Below are positions 31,556-41,429 of a stretch of DNA of 64,000 nucleotides, piece by piece. This stretch comes from Paragorgia papillata. Lineage: Eukaryota > Cnidaria > Anthozoa > Scleralcyonacea > Coralliidae. How positions within the stretch are numbered: position 1 is the stretch's first letter; each line of letters begins with the position of its first letter. Both the position numbers and the translations under genes were made by a program. A model generated the notes under the pieces. The model saw only the letters and a list, made by a program, of their open reading frames with translations, searched no databases and had not been told where the DNA came from. The stretch is taken from contig JAWNZC010000265.1 of the NCBI GenBank assembly GCA_035771165.1, positions 845,001-909,000 of the forward strand. The letters run 5' to 3'.

Positions 31556-32048
31556 ATGTTAGCGTTTAAAGAAATAATGACAAAGTACAAAGAAAAACTG
31601 ACAACGAACGATATAACAATGGTAACATATGAAGAAGAACACAATGAATGTAGGCACATTAGATCAGGAGAATTTAATGGTTCGTTAATGTGCTTCACAT
31701 GTGGTGAAGTTTTTGAACAGCTTTTTAAAACAAAGTCAAAGTGGAAACAATCATTTTATGAAAGAACACACTATGTTTGAAAACACAAATTCAAAAAGAG
31801 TAAAGTCTTTTAACAAAAAGATGAGTGAAATGTTTCCGAATGTTGACATACCAAATGGAGATGCAATGGTAACAGATTTGGAAAGAAGGTTTGACATGTT
31901 AAAAGGAGAACAGGGATCATTTCCAAACATGAAGGCTGTTATTCATTTCATACTTAATAAGTGTGAATTGACAGATCTTGCTGACACAATTACTCTCCCA
32001 AAAAGTGGAAGATCGCAAAAGCTATTAGAAAAACTTTTTGAAGATTAG
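31556..32048 (+). pseudogene. Zinc-ribbon protein, probably one gene with a frameshift
   Basis: The first frame (31556-31780, 74 codons) has a half zinc ribbon: H-N-E-C then C-F-T-C about 20 residues later (MCFTCGEVFEQ). The second frame (to 32048) overlaps it by 80 bases and gives a helical, charged tail (RVKSFNKKMSEMFPNV, AVIHFILNKCELTDLADTI). Only the first start has the TATAATAAARGA motif, which argues for a single gene of about 160 codons with a shift between 31740 and 31780. Zinc-ribbon proteins of this size act as transcription factors in several large DNA viruses, so a late-gene activator is conceivable, without direct evidence. Its last 24 bases overlap the convergent gene at 32025. 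Confidence 0.5.
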
Positions 32049-33496
32049 AAAAACACCAACAAGCGATGATCCAAAAACCAATGGTAAAACCACTTCTGAC
32101 TTTGGTTGATCATAATCTTTTGTGGTAAACTGTGGATATTCTAATTGCGGTTGTCGTCTTCGACTCCGCTCCGCTTTGCTTGGTTGTTGTACTCCTTTTG
32201 CTTGCGTATTACTACGCTCGACTGCGTCTCGCTGTGGGCTAACATTGACCTTGTTAATATTTACATTATTACCAAATGTCATCTTTTCTGTTGCAAGAGT
32301 AAGTGTGTTGTTAAAACCGCTAATAGGGTTAATTAAAATTCTCATATCAGAAGGTATTAGAATTAATCCTGGTGAAATGGCAAAATTTAGTATAACATTT
32401 GTACTTTTAATTGCTGTTCTCATGTTTGAAATAGCTACCGTTGTATCATCTTGAGCTATTGTATCATTCATAAGTTTTATGAAAACATCTTGTGTTTGAG
32501 TGCTTTTTGCACCTTGATCTATAATACTCCATCTAGTTCTTGCTTGAGACCCTAAAATACTGTAAACATAGCTTTCTATGGATTGTTGAAATAATTTTTG
32601 ACCCAAAGGAGTTATTCCTTTTGAGCTTTTAGGTATGAAAAGTAGAAAGTCATTATCTCTTTTTGGTTTTCCACTCATATATTTTTCATATTTTATGTTT
32701 GCCCCGTAATTAATGTAATTTGCATGGTCTCTGACGTATCTCATATTTCTTGTAATATATCCAAGATTGTCCTGTTGTTTTTGAAATTTTTCAAGTTTCA
32801 TGGTTGTGTCACTATATTGTGTTCTCCATATTTTTCTTACAGGAGTTTGACTTTGTAGTAATTTTAGATGATCTCCTGTCATATGTTCTTTAAGTTTTGT
32901 GGGATTCCTTAAAAATCTTCTTAGATGAAATGCAAAGTGATATTGCACAATACTTGTGGTTATATTTGATCTAGCTCTTGAAATTTTGTTTGTTAAGTGT
33001 TCAGCTGAAATTCCACACAATAAGTAATAACATAAGTTGCAGCTATTGCTGTAAAATATGGATTGTTAATATAGTCGAACTCCTCTTTTGCATATGGCTT
33101 TTTTTCCTCTTCGCTTTTGGTATCGTTGTCAGTAACGGGTTTAACATAAGTTGTGTTTAATTCTTCAAAATGTGCGGTAAACTTTGCTTTCTCAGTTACA
33201 AAAATAGATGCAACATCTAAATTTAGTGATGAATTAAAAATACTTGTTTCCAGTTCAAAATTAGGGATGTCCTGGGTAACAGTCCACTTTTTTGGCCAGT
33301 ATAAATAACTTTTCCAATCCGGATTGCTTAAAAAAGCTTCTGAAGTTATGTCAAAAGAAGACATACTGTTTTTTGGATCTTGAAAAAATATGCTTTTTTC
33401 TCCAACAGTTCCATCTTGGTTAAACGAAACATCAAATTCAAATCTTTTTACATCCGCGTTTGGATAATCCGTTAAAAACTTTTCTTTAAGTTTCAT
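32025..33496 (-). pseudogene. Unassigned large virion-region protein with C-terminal membrane anchor, frameshifted
   Basis: Two frames, 33496-32993 (167 codons) and 33020-32025 (331 codons), overlap at about 33010 and look like one protein of roughly 490 codons. The first part is beta-rich (FEFDVSFNQDGTVGEKSIFF, DIPNFELETSIFNSSLNLD). The second has helical segments, a basic low-complexity stretch (GC-rich DNA at 32145-32250) and a final transmembrane segment (VVLPLVFGSSLVGVFLIFKK). I recognise no family. The ATG at 33496 lacks either start motif, and in-frame coding continues upstream to a stop near 33595, so the true start is unresolved and possibly behind another indel. Position and strand suggest a virion protein. 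Confidence 0.5.
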
Positions 33497-33599
33497 TTTT
33501 TCTATAACACTTTCTGTAAGGACTTTTTTATAGTTTTTTTCACCATAATAATCCTTTAATGCTTGAATTTCCTTTAATATATTCCAGCTTTTGTTTTAA

Positions 33600-33749
33600 G
33601 TCCCTTCAAAAAAGTTGCGTGCGCGATTGTGGGAGTCGCAAATCCTATGTGCGCATGCGTAGTAAGCAAAGCAAACAGCAAAGGCGCAAGCCAAGTCACA
33701 AATTGGCTTAAAAATCGCTTTTTTACATATATAAATAAAAAAAAATATA
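33600..33749. other. GC-richer intergenic patch
   Basis: Between divergent genes. It includes GCGCATGCG and a stem AAGCCAA/TTGGCTT with an 8-base loop near 33690-33711. No virion-class motif is present for the minus-strand gene. Confidence 0.4.
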
Positions 33750-33761
33750 TATAATAAAAGA
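33750..33761 (+). promoter_or_regulatory. Replication-class start motif for the 112-residue gene
   Basis: TATAATAAAAGA, ending six bases before ATG 33768. Confidence 0.6.
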
Positions 33762-33767
33762 AACACA

Positions 33768-34106
33768 ATGACAACATTCACACTTAGACAACTACGTCGA
33801 ATGGGAAAAGAACAAGGAATCAAAAACACATCTAATATGAACACAAAAACGTTGTGTGAATTACTTAATATACCGCTAGTAAGAAACCAATCTTTTGACA
33901 CACATAACAAAGACAAAATCACCAAGCCGGTTTGTATCCATTTTGTTAACTGGTTCACCGGTGAAAAAGAACTAGAATTTCCAAGCATATACAAAACCGC
34001 AAAACATCTTGGTGTTAACCCAAGTTGCATCCCTTTTTACATAAAAAGGAAATCAATAATAACGTTTAAGGAAAAGAAATATACGGTTAAACGTAAAGAA
34101 GTATAA
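33768..34106 (+). CDS. Small putative DNA-binding protein (SAP-like plus NUMOD1-like)
   Basis: 112 residues, intact. The N-terminal 35 residues (LRQLRRMGKEQGI, then MNTKTLCELLNI) have the helix-extended-helix look of SAP-type DNA-binding motifs. The C-terminal 45 residues (FPSIYKTAKHLGVNPSCIPF, then ITFKEKKYTV) match the pattern of NUMOD1 helix-turn-helix repeats known from homing endonucleases. No nuclease motif is present. A small transcription or replication regulator is the simplest reading. It lies directly before the polymerase gene and has its own start motif and downstream hairpin. Confidence 0.5.
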   Translation: MTTFTLRQLRRMGKEQGIKNTSNMNTKTLCELLNIPLVRNQSFDTHNKDKITKPVCIHFVNWFTGEKELEFPSIYKTAKHLGVNPSCIPFYIKRKSIITFKEKKYTVKRKEV

Positions 34107-34155
34107 CTTTGTTTCCGCAATGCTTCAGCTTCGCTCAGCCTTTGGCTTTGCTGCG

Positions 34156-34186
34156 ATTTCTTATAAGATTTTACCTTATAAGAAAT
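34156..34186 (+). terminator. Hairpin before the polymerase gene
   Basis: Perfect 12-bp stem ATTTCTTATAAG/CTTATAAGAAAT with a 7-base loop, followed within 10 bp by a T9 run. It lies 50 bp after the stop of the 112-residue gene and 29 bp before the next start motif. Confidence 0.6.
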
Positions 34187-34214
34187 TGAATCGATTTTTT
34201 TTTAAATTTTTTAC

Positions 34215-34228
34215 TATAATAAAAGAGA
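34215..34228 (+). promoter_or_regulatory. Replication-class start motif for the polymerase
   Basis: TATAATAAAAGAGA, ending six bases before ATG 34235. It sets the polymerase start at the coiled-coil N-terminus rather than at the longer frame from 34739. Confidence 0.6.
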
Positions 34229-34234
34229 TAAAAC

Positions 34235-37200
34235 ATGGTTCAAAAGAATTTAAGAAAATATGTACAAAAACTTCAAAATCAGGTTAAGAATCAGGAAAAA
34301 CAAAACAAGCGCTTGGAAGAAAAACTTAAAAAACAAAACAAACGCTGGGAAGAAAAACTCAAAGAAGACACCAATAAAAACCAAAACAAGCGGCGGGAGG
34401 AAAAACTCAGAGTACAAGCTAAACACCACAAAAAAGGAAACAGTCAAAAGTTGAATAGAAAACTGGACAAATGCACTTGCAAGGGTGGAAGAAAAATGGC
34501 AGCTACAACAGTTACTTAAGGAAACAAAACAGAAAAGAAAAGAAAACCATCAGTCCGAGTTTAAAAAATGGAATGATGAAATTAGGTCTGAAGAAAAACG
34601 TCAGTTTGAGTATAAAAAATGGGGGAAAGAAATTAAAAATGAAGAAAAAAGACAAAAGGAGTTAGAAAAAATGGGATGATGAAATTAATGAAGAAGAAAG
34701 GCGTCAGGACGAGTTAAAAAAATGGACTGACGAAATTAATGAAGAAGAAAAACATACAAAACCAACAAGGTTTACACCCAATACTAGTTTTAGATGCAAT
34801 AGGAAGAAGAACCGGTAAGTGGATCATTACCGCCAACAACTTTAATGATCCCAAGGTATTTCTAAATAACGCCAGACAACCAGTTGAAAACTTAATTAAC
34901 AATATAAACAGTGTTGGAAAAAAGGTATACTGTGTTCTTATATGTGTATTAGTAAATTCTAAATCTGTTAACGAAGTAAAAAATCACCATTCCAGAAGCA
35001 AAACGCATTCCATAATTTCAGAAGAGGACGCCACAACCAGCTACACCCAAATGCAAGAAAAAATGCTAGAAAGCCTTGCCAAGTATCAAAAAGAGGGGAG
35101 TGGTTGGAGGTTGCTTTATGTGGACAAACTTGATATTGCCATTACAAAGTATAGACCTCTAAAAGGAAAAGGTTTTAAAGCATTACCATCATTTGTCAAA
35201 AGCAAAAAAGCTGTTACTAACATGCAAAACGATGACGACATGTGCTTTAGGTGGGCTGTTACAAGAGCTTTAAACCCCGTTGAAAAAAATGATGAAAGAG
35301 TAACAAAGCTGCTAAAACAGCAATCCGAAAAACTTAACTGGAATGAAACGGTGTTTCCAACAGAAACTAAAAACATATCTAAGTTTGAAAAAGCAAACAA
35401 ACTTAGTGTAAACGTCCTTAGTTACGATGATGAAACTAAAAAAATATATCCACTAAAAATTAGTCAGGAAGAAAACAAAAACAGTATAAAACCTGTTTTT
35501 CTAACGACAGCCACTACAAGCGTCATCAAAAGTTTAAGCAGACTTCTTAGCTCTCAGCTCAGTAAATATGGACACCAATCGCACATTTGTATCCGTTGTC
35601 TTAACAACTTTGGAAGTCAAACACTGTTAGAAAACCATAAAGAAATTTGTAATACACACAAACATATGCAAAGGCATGAATATCCAAAGGAAGGAAGTAC
35701 AATCCAATTTCAACAATACCACAAAACAACTAATATACCATTTGTAATATACGCAGACTTCGAATCCTTCATTCAACCTATTGACACGGTTCAAAAAGAT
35801 AACGACAAAAGCCATACAACCGCTTACCAAAAACATCAACCAAGTGGGTTTTGTTATACGGTAAAATGTGTTGACGAAAGTGTTTACAAGACAAAAACTG
35901 TTTTGTATACAATGAAAGAGGAAGGAGAGGACATGTAGAATCCGTTGAGAAGGAAATGAAAGAAATATACAAAATAACAAAAGTTGACAAACCCATTACA
36001 ATGAGCAAAGTCGAAGAAAAAAGCTTTCAAAAACGCAAAAACTTGTTGTGCTTGCAAAGAAAGGTTAGGTGTTGATCGTGTTAGAGACCACTGTCATCTT
36101 ACAGGAAAATACAGAGGAGCAGCTCATAAACGCATGCAACCTTAAAATGAAAAAACCAACTTTTATCCCTGTGCTTTTCCACAATTTGGAAGGATAAACG
36201 ACTCTCATCTGTTCGTAAAAAGTCTTGGTCTTACAGAAGGAAACATAAACTGTATTCCCAAGACAGATGAAAAATATATTAGTTTTAGTAAAAAAAGTTG
36301 TAATGGAAACAAAAACAAATGAAAACGGAAAAATATGGGAATCCAAATACGAGCTAAGATTCCTTGATTCCCTTAAGTTTACGCTAAGTTTCGTTGGACA
36401 GCTTAGTTAAAAATCTTGGAGAAGATCAGTTCAAAACTGTGGAAGCAGAAATGGGAAAAGAGTTTAGCAAGGAACAAGTAAACTTGCTAAAGAAAAAAGG
36501 TGTATTTCCCTATGAATTTATGACTGGGTTTAAAAAACTTGATGAAACTTGTTTACCAAGTAAAAAACAGTTTTATAGCAAACTAAATAACACATACATT
36601 TCAGACAAAGATTACGAACATGCCAAAAATGTGTGGTTAACCTTTGGCTGCAAAACAATGAGAGATTACCACAATCTCTACCTTAAAACAGATGGTGCTG
36701 CTATTAGCAGATGTAATGGAAAACATTCGAAAAGTATGTCAAGAAAACTACGGTTTGGATCCACTTTGGTACTACACTTCTCCAGGTTTGGCCTGGGATG
36801 CTGCACTAAAGCTAACAAATGCCAAACTTGATCTTATTTCTGATTCCAAATATGTACCTAATGGTGGAAAAAGGAATTCGAGGAGGAATTAGCACAATTA
36901 CAAAAAGATATGCTAAGGCTAACAACAAGTATATGGGAAAACCATGATCCTGAAAAGGAAGATGTCTTCATTCCCTACTTGGATGCAAACAACCTGTACG
37001 GTTGGGCAATGAGCAAACCTTTACCTATAAAAAAACTTTAAATGGATGGAAGAAAAGGAGCTAAGTCAGTGGGAAAAAATACCTTGTATTTTGGAAGTAG
37101 ATTTGGAATATCCAGAAGAATTACACGACCTACACAATGAATATCCTTTAGCAGCAGAAAGGCTTAAAGTTAACAAAGTGGATAAACTTATACCAAATTT

Positions 37201-38095
37201 AAATAACAAGGAAAAATATGTTATACACCACAGCAGTTTAAAGCAATGTATTTCACTTGGTTTAAAATTAACCAAAATTCATCAAGGAATTACATTTACT
37301 GAAAAACCTTGGTTAAAGGAATACATCCAGCTAAATACAGACTTACGAACAAAAGCCACAACAGATTTTGAAAAGGATTTCTTTAAATTAATGAACAACG
37401 CGGTTTTTGGAAAAACAATGGAAAATGTAAGAAATAGAGTAGATGTAAGATTAGTTACAAATGAGAAACAACTTGAAAAATTAGCTAGTAAGCCAAACTT
37501 TAATGGCGTTAACATTTTTACAAAAAATCTTGTAGCTGCCCACATGAAAAAGACTACCGTTAAACTTAACAAACCAATATATCTTGGAATGAGTATTCTA
37601 GATCTTAGTAAAACGCTAATGTACGATTTCCACTACAACTACATTAAACCAAAATACGGAAAAAAAGCAAGCTTATTGTTTACCGATACGGACAGCCTCT
37701 GTTACGAGATTAAAACTAAAGATTTTTACCAGGATATCTCTAATGACGTCAAAAGTAAATTTGATACAAGTAATTTTAAGAAAGGCCATCCAAGCGGAAT
37801 CCCAACGGGTGTAAACAAAAAAGTTGTTGGTTTAATGAAAGATGAAGCAGGTGGAAAGCAAATTATAGAATTTGTTGGATTGCGAAGTAAGTTGTATGCT
37901 TACAGGATGGATAAAGAATTTAATGTGGAAAAACATCAATGGAATAGCGAAGTAGAAGAAAAAAAATGTAAGGGAGTAAAGAAAGGTGTAGTTAAAAATG
38001 AAATTACAATTGAAGATTATAAAAACTGTCTATTCACCGGAAAAAATATTCTAAAAGGTATGAACACGTTTAGGTCAAGACAACACGAGATTTAG
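34235..38095 (+). pseudogene. Protein-primed family B DNA polymerase, many frameshifts and a nonsense codon
   Basis: About 1,280 codons in all, normal for Polinton polymerases. Order: charged coiled coil (34235-34760); N-terminal domain with GSGWRLLYV and MCFRWAVTRAL; C2H2 finger (35582-35652); exonuclease motif YADFES (about 35750); endonuclease VII-like CxxC...DHCHLTGKYRG insert (36040-36130); PLW-YYTSPGLAWDAAL; motif A DANNLYGWAM (36980-37010); motif B KLMNNAVFGKTMENVRNR (37385-37440); motif C FTDTDSL (37677-37698); KLYAY (about 37890). It replicates linear DNA from a protein primer. Shifts lie near 34480, 34670, 34790, 35930, 36040, 36135, 36195, 36400, 36690, 36865, 36940 and 37040. The frame ends at TAG 38093 inside the right repeat; the next in-frame stop is at 38216. 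Confidence 0.92.
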
Positions 38096-38421
38096 ACAGA
38101 ACACATTAACAAAATAGCACTTTCGGCAAACGACGACAAAAGAGTAATTTGCGAAGACGGAATTCGGACATTAGCAATCGGACATCGGAAAACCAGAACG
38201 GAGAATAGCGGAGAGTAAAAAATTCGGGAAATGGGAAAATGGCAACAGACTTCGGCTTCGGCTTTGGCTTTTTCGGAAACTCGGAAACATGAATTTAGGG
38301 AAATGGAAATTCGAAAATTTTGGGGGAAATATTTTAAATTTTTATGTTTAAAATATTTAAAAATGGCGGATCATAAAAGCATAATTCCAAAATGAGCTAG
38401 AATCGGTAAATTTACACTACT
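38037..38421. repeat. Right terminal inverted repeat of the Polinton
   Basis: About 385 bp, inverse of 25004-25386. Its inner ~180 bp code for the polymerase C-terminus. Relative to the left copy it has two nearby substitutions around 38095-38098, one of which makes the TAG that ends the polymerase frame. The same AAATATTTTAAA stem lies near the tip (about 38328-38359). Confidence 0.95.
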
Positions 38422-38429
38422 CACCCCCC

Positions 38430-38510
38430 TTGCCCACTCCACCCAAGTTTGCCCACTCCACCCAAGATTGCCCACATCCACCCGAGTTTGCCCACTCCAC
38501 CCAAATTTTT
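38430..38510. repeat. Short ~19-bp tandem repeat at the Polinton target
   Basis: Four imperfect units of GCCCACTCCACCCAAGTTT. The Polinton target CACCCC is the kind of word this repeat contains, so the element seems to have gone into the edge of this array. Confidence 0.75.
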
Positions 38511-39124
38511 CTCACCTCTTCACCATAAGAGCCCACAGAGTTGCCTGCGAAGGAGGCTGGAAAGTCCAAAAATTTAATATTAATTACAATAGACAGAGTA
38601 TTTACACATTTCTTCTATATGTTTTAATTATAAAATTGAAAACTACAAGTTACTATAACTTATCGCTTGACAGGATATGGCAAGGGTTTTGACAGGATAT
38701 ACACACAATTAATATACAAATATTAAATCATGCCTCTTGCTCTAATGCTGTGGCAAAAATGTCAATGCAAATATGCAATTTCAAGTGCTTAATATGTTTT
38801 GAAAAATCTAAAGCTTTAATAAAATTATACAGCAATGTACCATTGAGCCCATCAGATTCATAGCCGCAAAAGACAGGAAAAGTGTCTCATTTTCAAAATT
38901 GGTAACCATTCATCCCCTCATGGACTCTAACGAACGTTTTTCTTTTATTTAACACTTCTGAAGACGCTGTTTTTGTTTAGCAAGGGCGGACATATAGACA
39001 GTGTTTTCACTTAATTTACCTATTTTTTACTCTCGCCTCATCCTTTTTACAACCCCCTCCTTTTTTGCTCGTCGACGGGGAGAATAGCAAATGTCTTTCG
39101 CATCTCATTATTGATTTGTTATCG
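38511..39124. other. Noncoding, nothing recognised
   Basis: AT-rich, with only short open frames. Confidence 0.4.
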
Positions 39125-39358
39125 TTATTTTGCTCTGATTGGCTAATTTTTCGAATCTCATTATTAATTTGTTATTGTTATTTTTATCTGATTGGCTAAT
39201 TTTTGATCACATGATTATCTTTCTTATATAAGCTCGTTGTTTGTTTACGATCTTTACGTTTCCCTCTGACGAAGGGCCTTCGCTCGAAACGTTAGACTCC
39301 TACATGTACGTTCTCTGTTTCGGCAGTATATCTAATCTAACCTTACTATATTTCGATT
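39125..39358. repeat. Second copy of the repeat at 2576-2982, without the LTR
   Basis: Same order of blocks as at 2576-2982 (CTGATTGGCT, TATATAAGCTC, CTCTGACGAAGGGCCTTCGC, CGAAACGTTAGACTCC), ending at the same TTTCGATT. A partial upstream duplication of the TTATTTTTATCTGATTGGCTAA segment is present. It serves as the empty site for the solo LTR. Confidence 0.7.
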
Positions 39359-39394
39359 GTTGTTTCAACACTGCCTACGCAGCACGTTACTTTT

Positions 39395-41235
39395 ATAATG
39401 ACTATGACTATAATGACTATGACTATAATGACTATAACTATGACTATAATGACTATGACTATATGACTATGACTATATGACTATGACTATATGACTATAA
39501 TGACTATGACTATAATGACTATGACTATAATGACTATGACTATAATGACTATGACTATAATGACTATGACTATAATGACTATGACTATAATGACTATGAC
39601 TATAATGACTATGACTATGACTATATATATAATGACTATGACTATAATGACTATGACTATAATGACTATGACTATAATGACTATGACTATAATGACTATG
39701 ACTATAATGACTATGACTATAATGACTAGACTATAATGACTATGGCTATAATGACTATGACTATAATGACTATGACTATAACGACTATGACTATATTGAC
39801 TATGACTATAATGACTATGACTATAATGACTATGACTATAATGACTATGACTATAATGACTATGACTATAATGACTATGACTATAATGACTATGACTATA
39901 ATGACTATGGCTATATTGACTATGACTATAATGACTATGACTATAATGACTATGACTATAATGACTATGACTATAATGACTATGACTATAATGACTATGA
40001 CTATAATGACTATGACTATAATGACTATGACTATATTGACTATGACTATAATGACTATGACTATAACGACTATGAGTATAATGACTATGACTATAATGAC
40101 TATGACTATAATGACTATGGCTATAATGACTATGACTATAATGACTATGACTATAACGACTATGACTATATTGACTATGACTATAATGACTATGACTATA
40201 ATGACTATGACTATAATGACTATGACTATAACGACTATGACTATAATGACTATGACTATAATGACTATGACTATAATGACTATGACTATAATGACTATGA
40301 CTATAATGACTATGACTATAATGACTATGACTATAATGACTATGACTATAATGACTATGACTATAATGACTATGGCTATAATGACTATGACTATAATGAC
40401 TATGACTATAACGACTATGACTATATTGACTATGACTATAATGACTATGACTATAATGACTATGACTATAATGACTATGACTATAATGACTATGACTATA
40501 ATGACTATGACTATAATGACTATGACTATAATGACTATGGCTATATTGACTATGACTATAATGACTATGACTATAATGACTATGACTATAATGACTATGA
40601 CTATAATGACTATGACTATAATGACTATGACTATAATGACTATGACTATAATGACTATGACTATATTGACTATGACTATAATGACTATGACTATAACGAC
40701 TATGAGTATAATGACTATGACTATAATGACTATGACTATAATGACTATGGCTATAATGACTATGACTATAATGACTATGACTATAACGACTATGACTATA
40801 TTGACTATGACTATAATGACTATGACTATAATGACTATGACTATAATGACTATGACTATAACGACTATGACTATAATGACTATGACTATAATGACTATGA
40901 CTATAATGACTATGACTATAATGACTATGACTATAATGACTATGGCTATATTGACTATGACTATAATGACTATGACTATAATGACTATGGCTATATTGAC
41001 TATGACTATAATGACTATGACTATAACGACTATGACTATAATGACTATGACTATAATGACTATGACTATAATGACTATGACTATAATGACTATGACTATA
41101 ATGACTATGACTATAACGACTATGACTATATTGACTATGACTATAACGACTATGACTATAATGACTATGGCTATAATGACTATGACTATAACGACTATGA
41201 CTATAATGACTATGGCTATATTGACTATATGACTA
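39395..41235. repeat. 15-bp satellite with higher-order structure
   Basis: About 1.84 kb of TATAATGACTATGAC units. Variants (GGCTATA, ATATTGAC, ATAACGAC, GAGTATA) recur in the same order 630 bp apart (39901 and 40531; 40021 and 40651; the GAGTATA variant near 40075 and 40705), that is, 42 units. The long open frame through it (39736-41232) is a product of the stop-free period and is not a gene. Confidence 0.95.
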
Positions 41236-41255
41236 CATGACTATGATTAGGACTA

Positions 41256-41421
41256 TAGATGGTTTTCATCTGACGTCACGGCGGCCATATTGGTGTACCA
41301 AAACAATGAAATGGCGGCCATATTGGTGTACCGTTGGAATTTAGCTCTATTCTTATTCAAATATTTCGTATTGTTTCACCACCCCAATGGGGCTACCGAT
41401 CACGTGAGTGAAAACGATCTA
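41256..41421. mobile_element. MITE inserted at the satellite edge
   Basis: The ends TAGATGGTTTTCA and TGAAAACGATCTA are inverted. The flanks on both sides still read as degenerate satellite (GGACTA and TAGTC). Inside, GGCGGCCATATTGGTGTACC occurs twice; related words occur at 44188-44210 and 46142-46162, so these may be relatives. Confidence 0.65.
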
Positions 41422-41429
41422 TAGTCACA

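Larger units (their letters stand above)
25004..38421. mobile_element. Polinton/adintovirus-like element, complete with TIRs and 6-bp TSD
   Basis: 13,418 bp bounded by AGTAGTGTAAATTTACC at the left and its inverse ending ACTACT at the right. CACCCC flanks both ends exactly (24998-25003 and 38422-38427), the 6-bp duplication typical of Polintons, as are the AG...CT termini. The core genes agree: protein-primed family B DNA polymerase, FtsK/HerA-type packaging ATPase, probable double-jelly-roll capsid protein. Virion genes sit on the minus strand and replication or regulatory genes mostly on the plus strand. Most genes are interrupted by one-base indels. I could not find the usual retroviral-type integrase or the adenain-like protease. 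Whether it is an integrated virus or a decayed transposon cannot be told from this copy. Confidence 0.93.

Noticed and set aside
39736..41232. 498-codon open frame of Met-Thr-Ile repeats
   Set aside because: It is the 15-bp satellite read in its stop-free frame; no protein-like composition and no start context.
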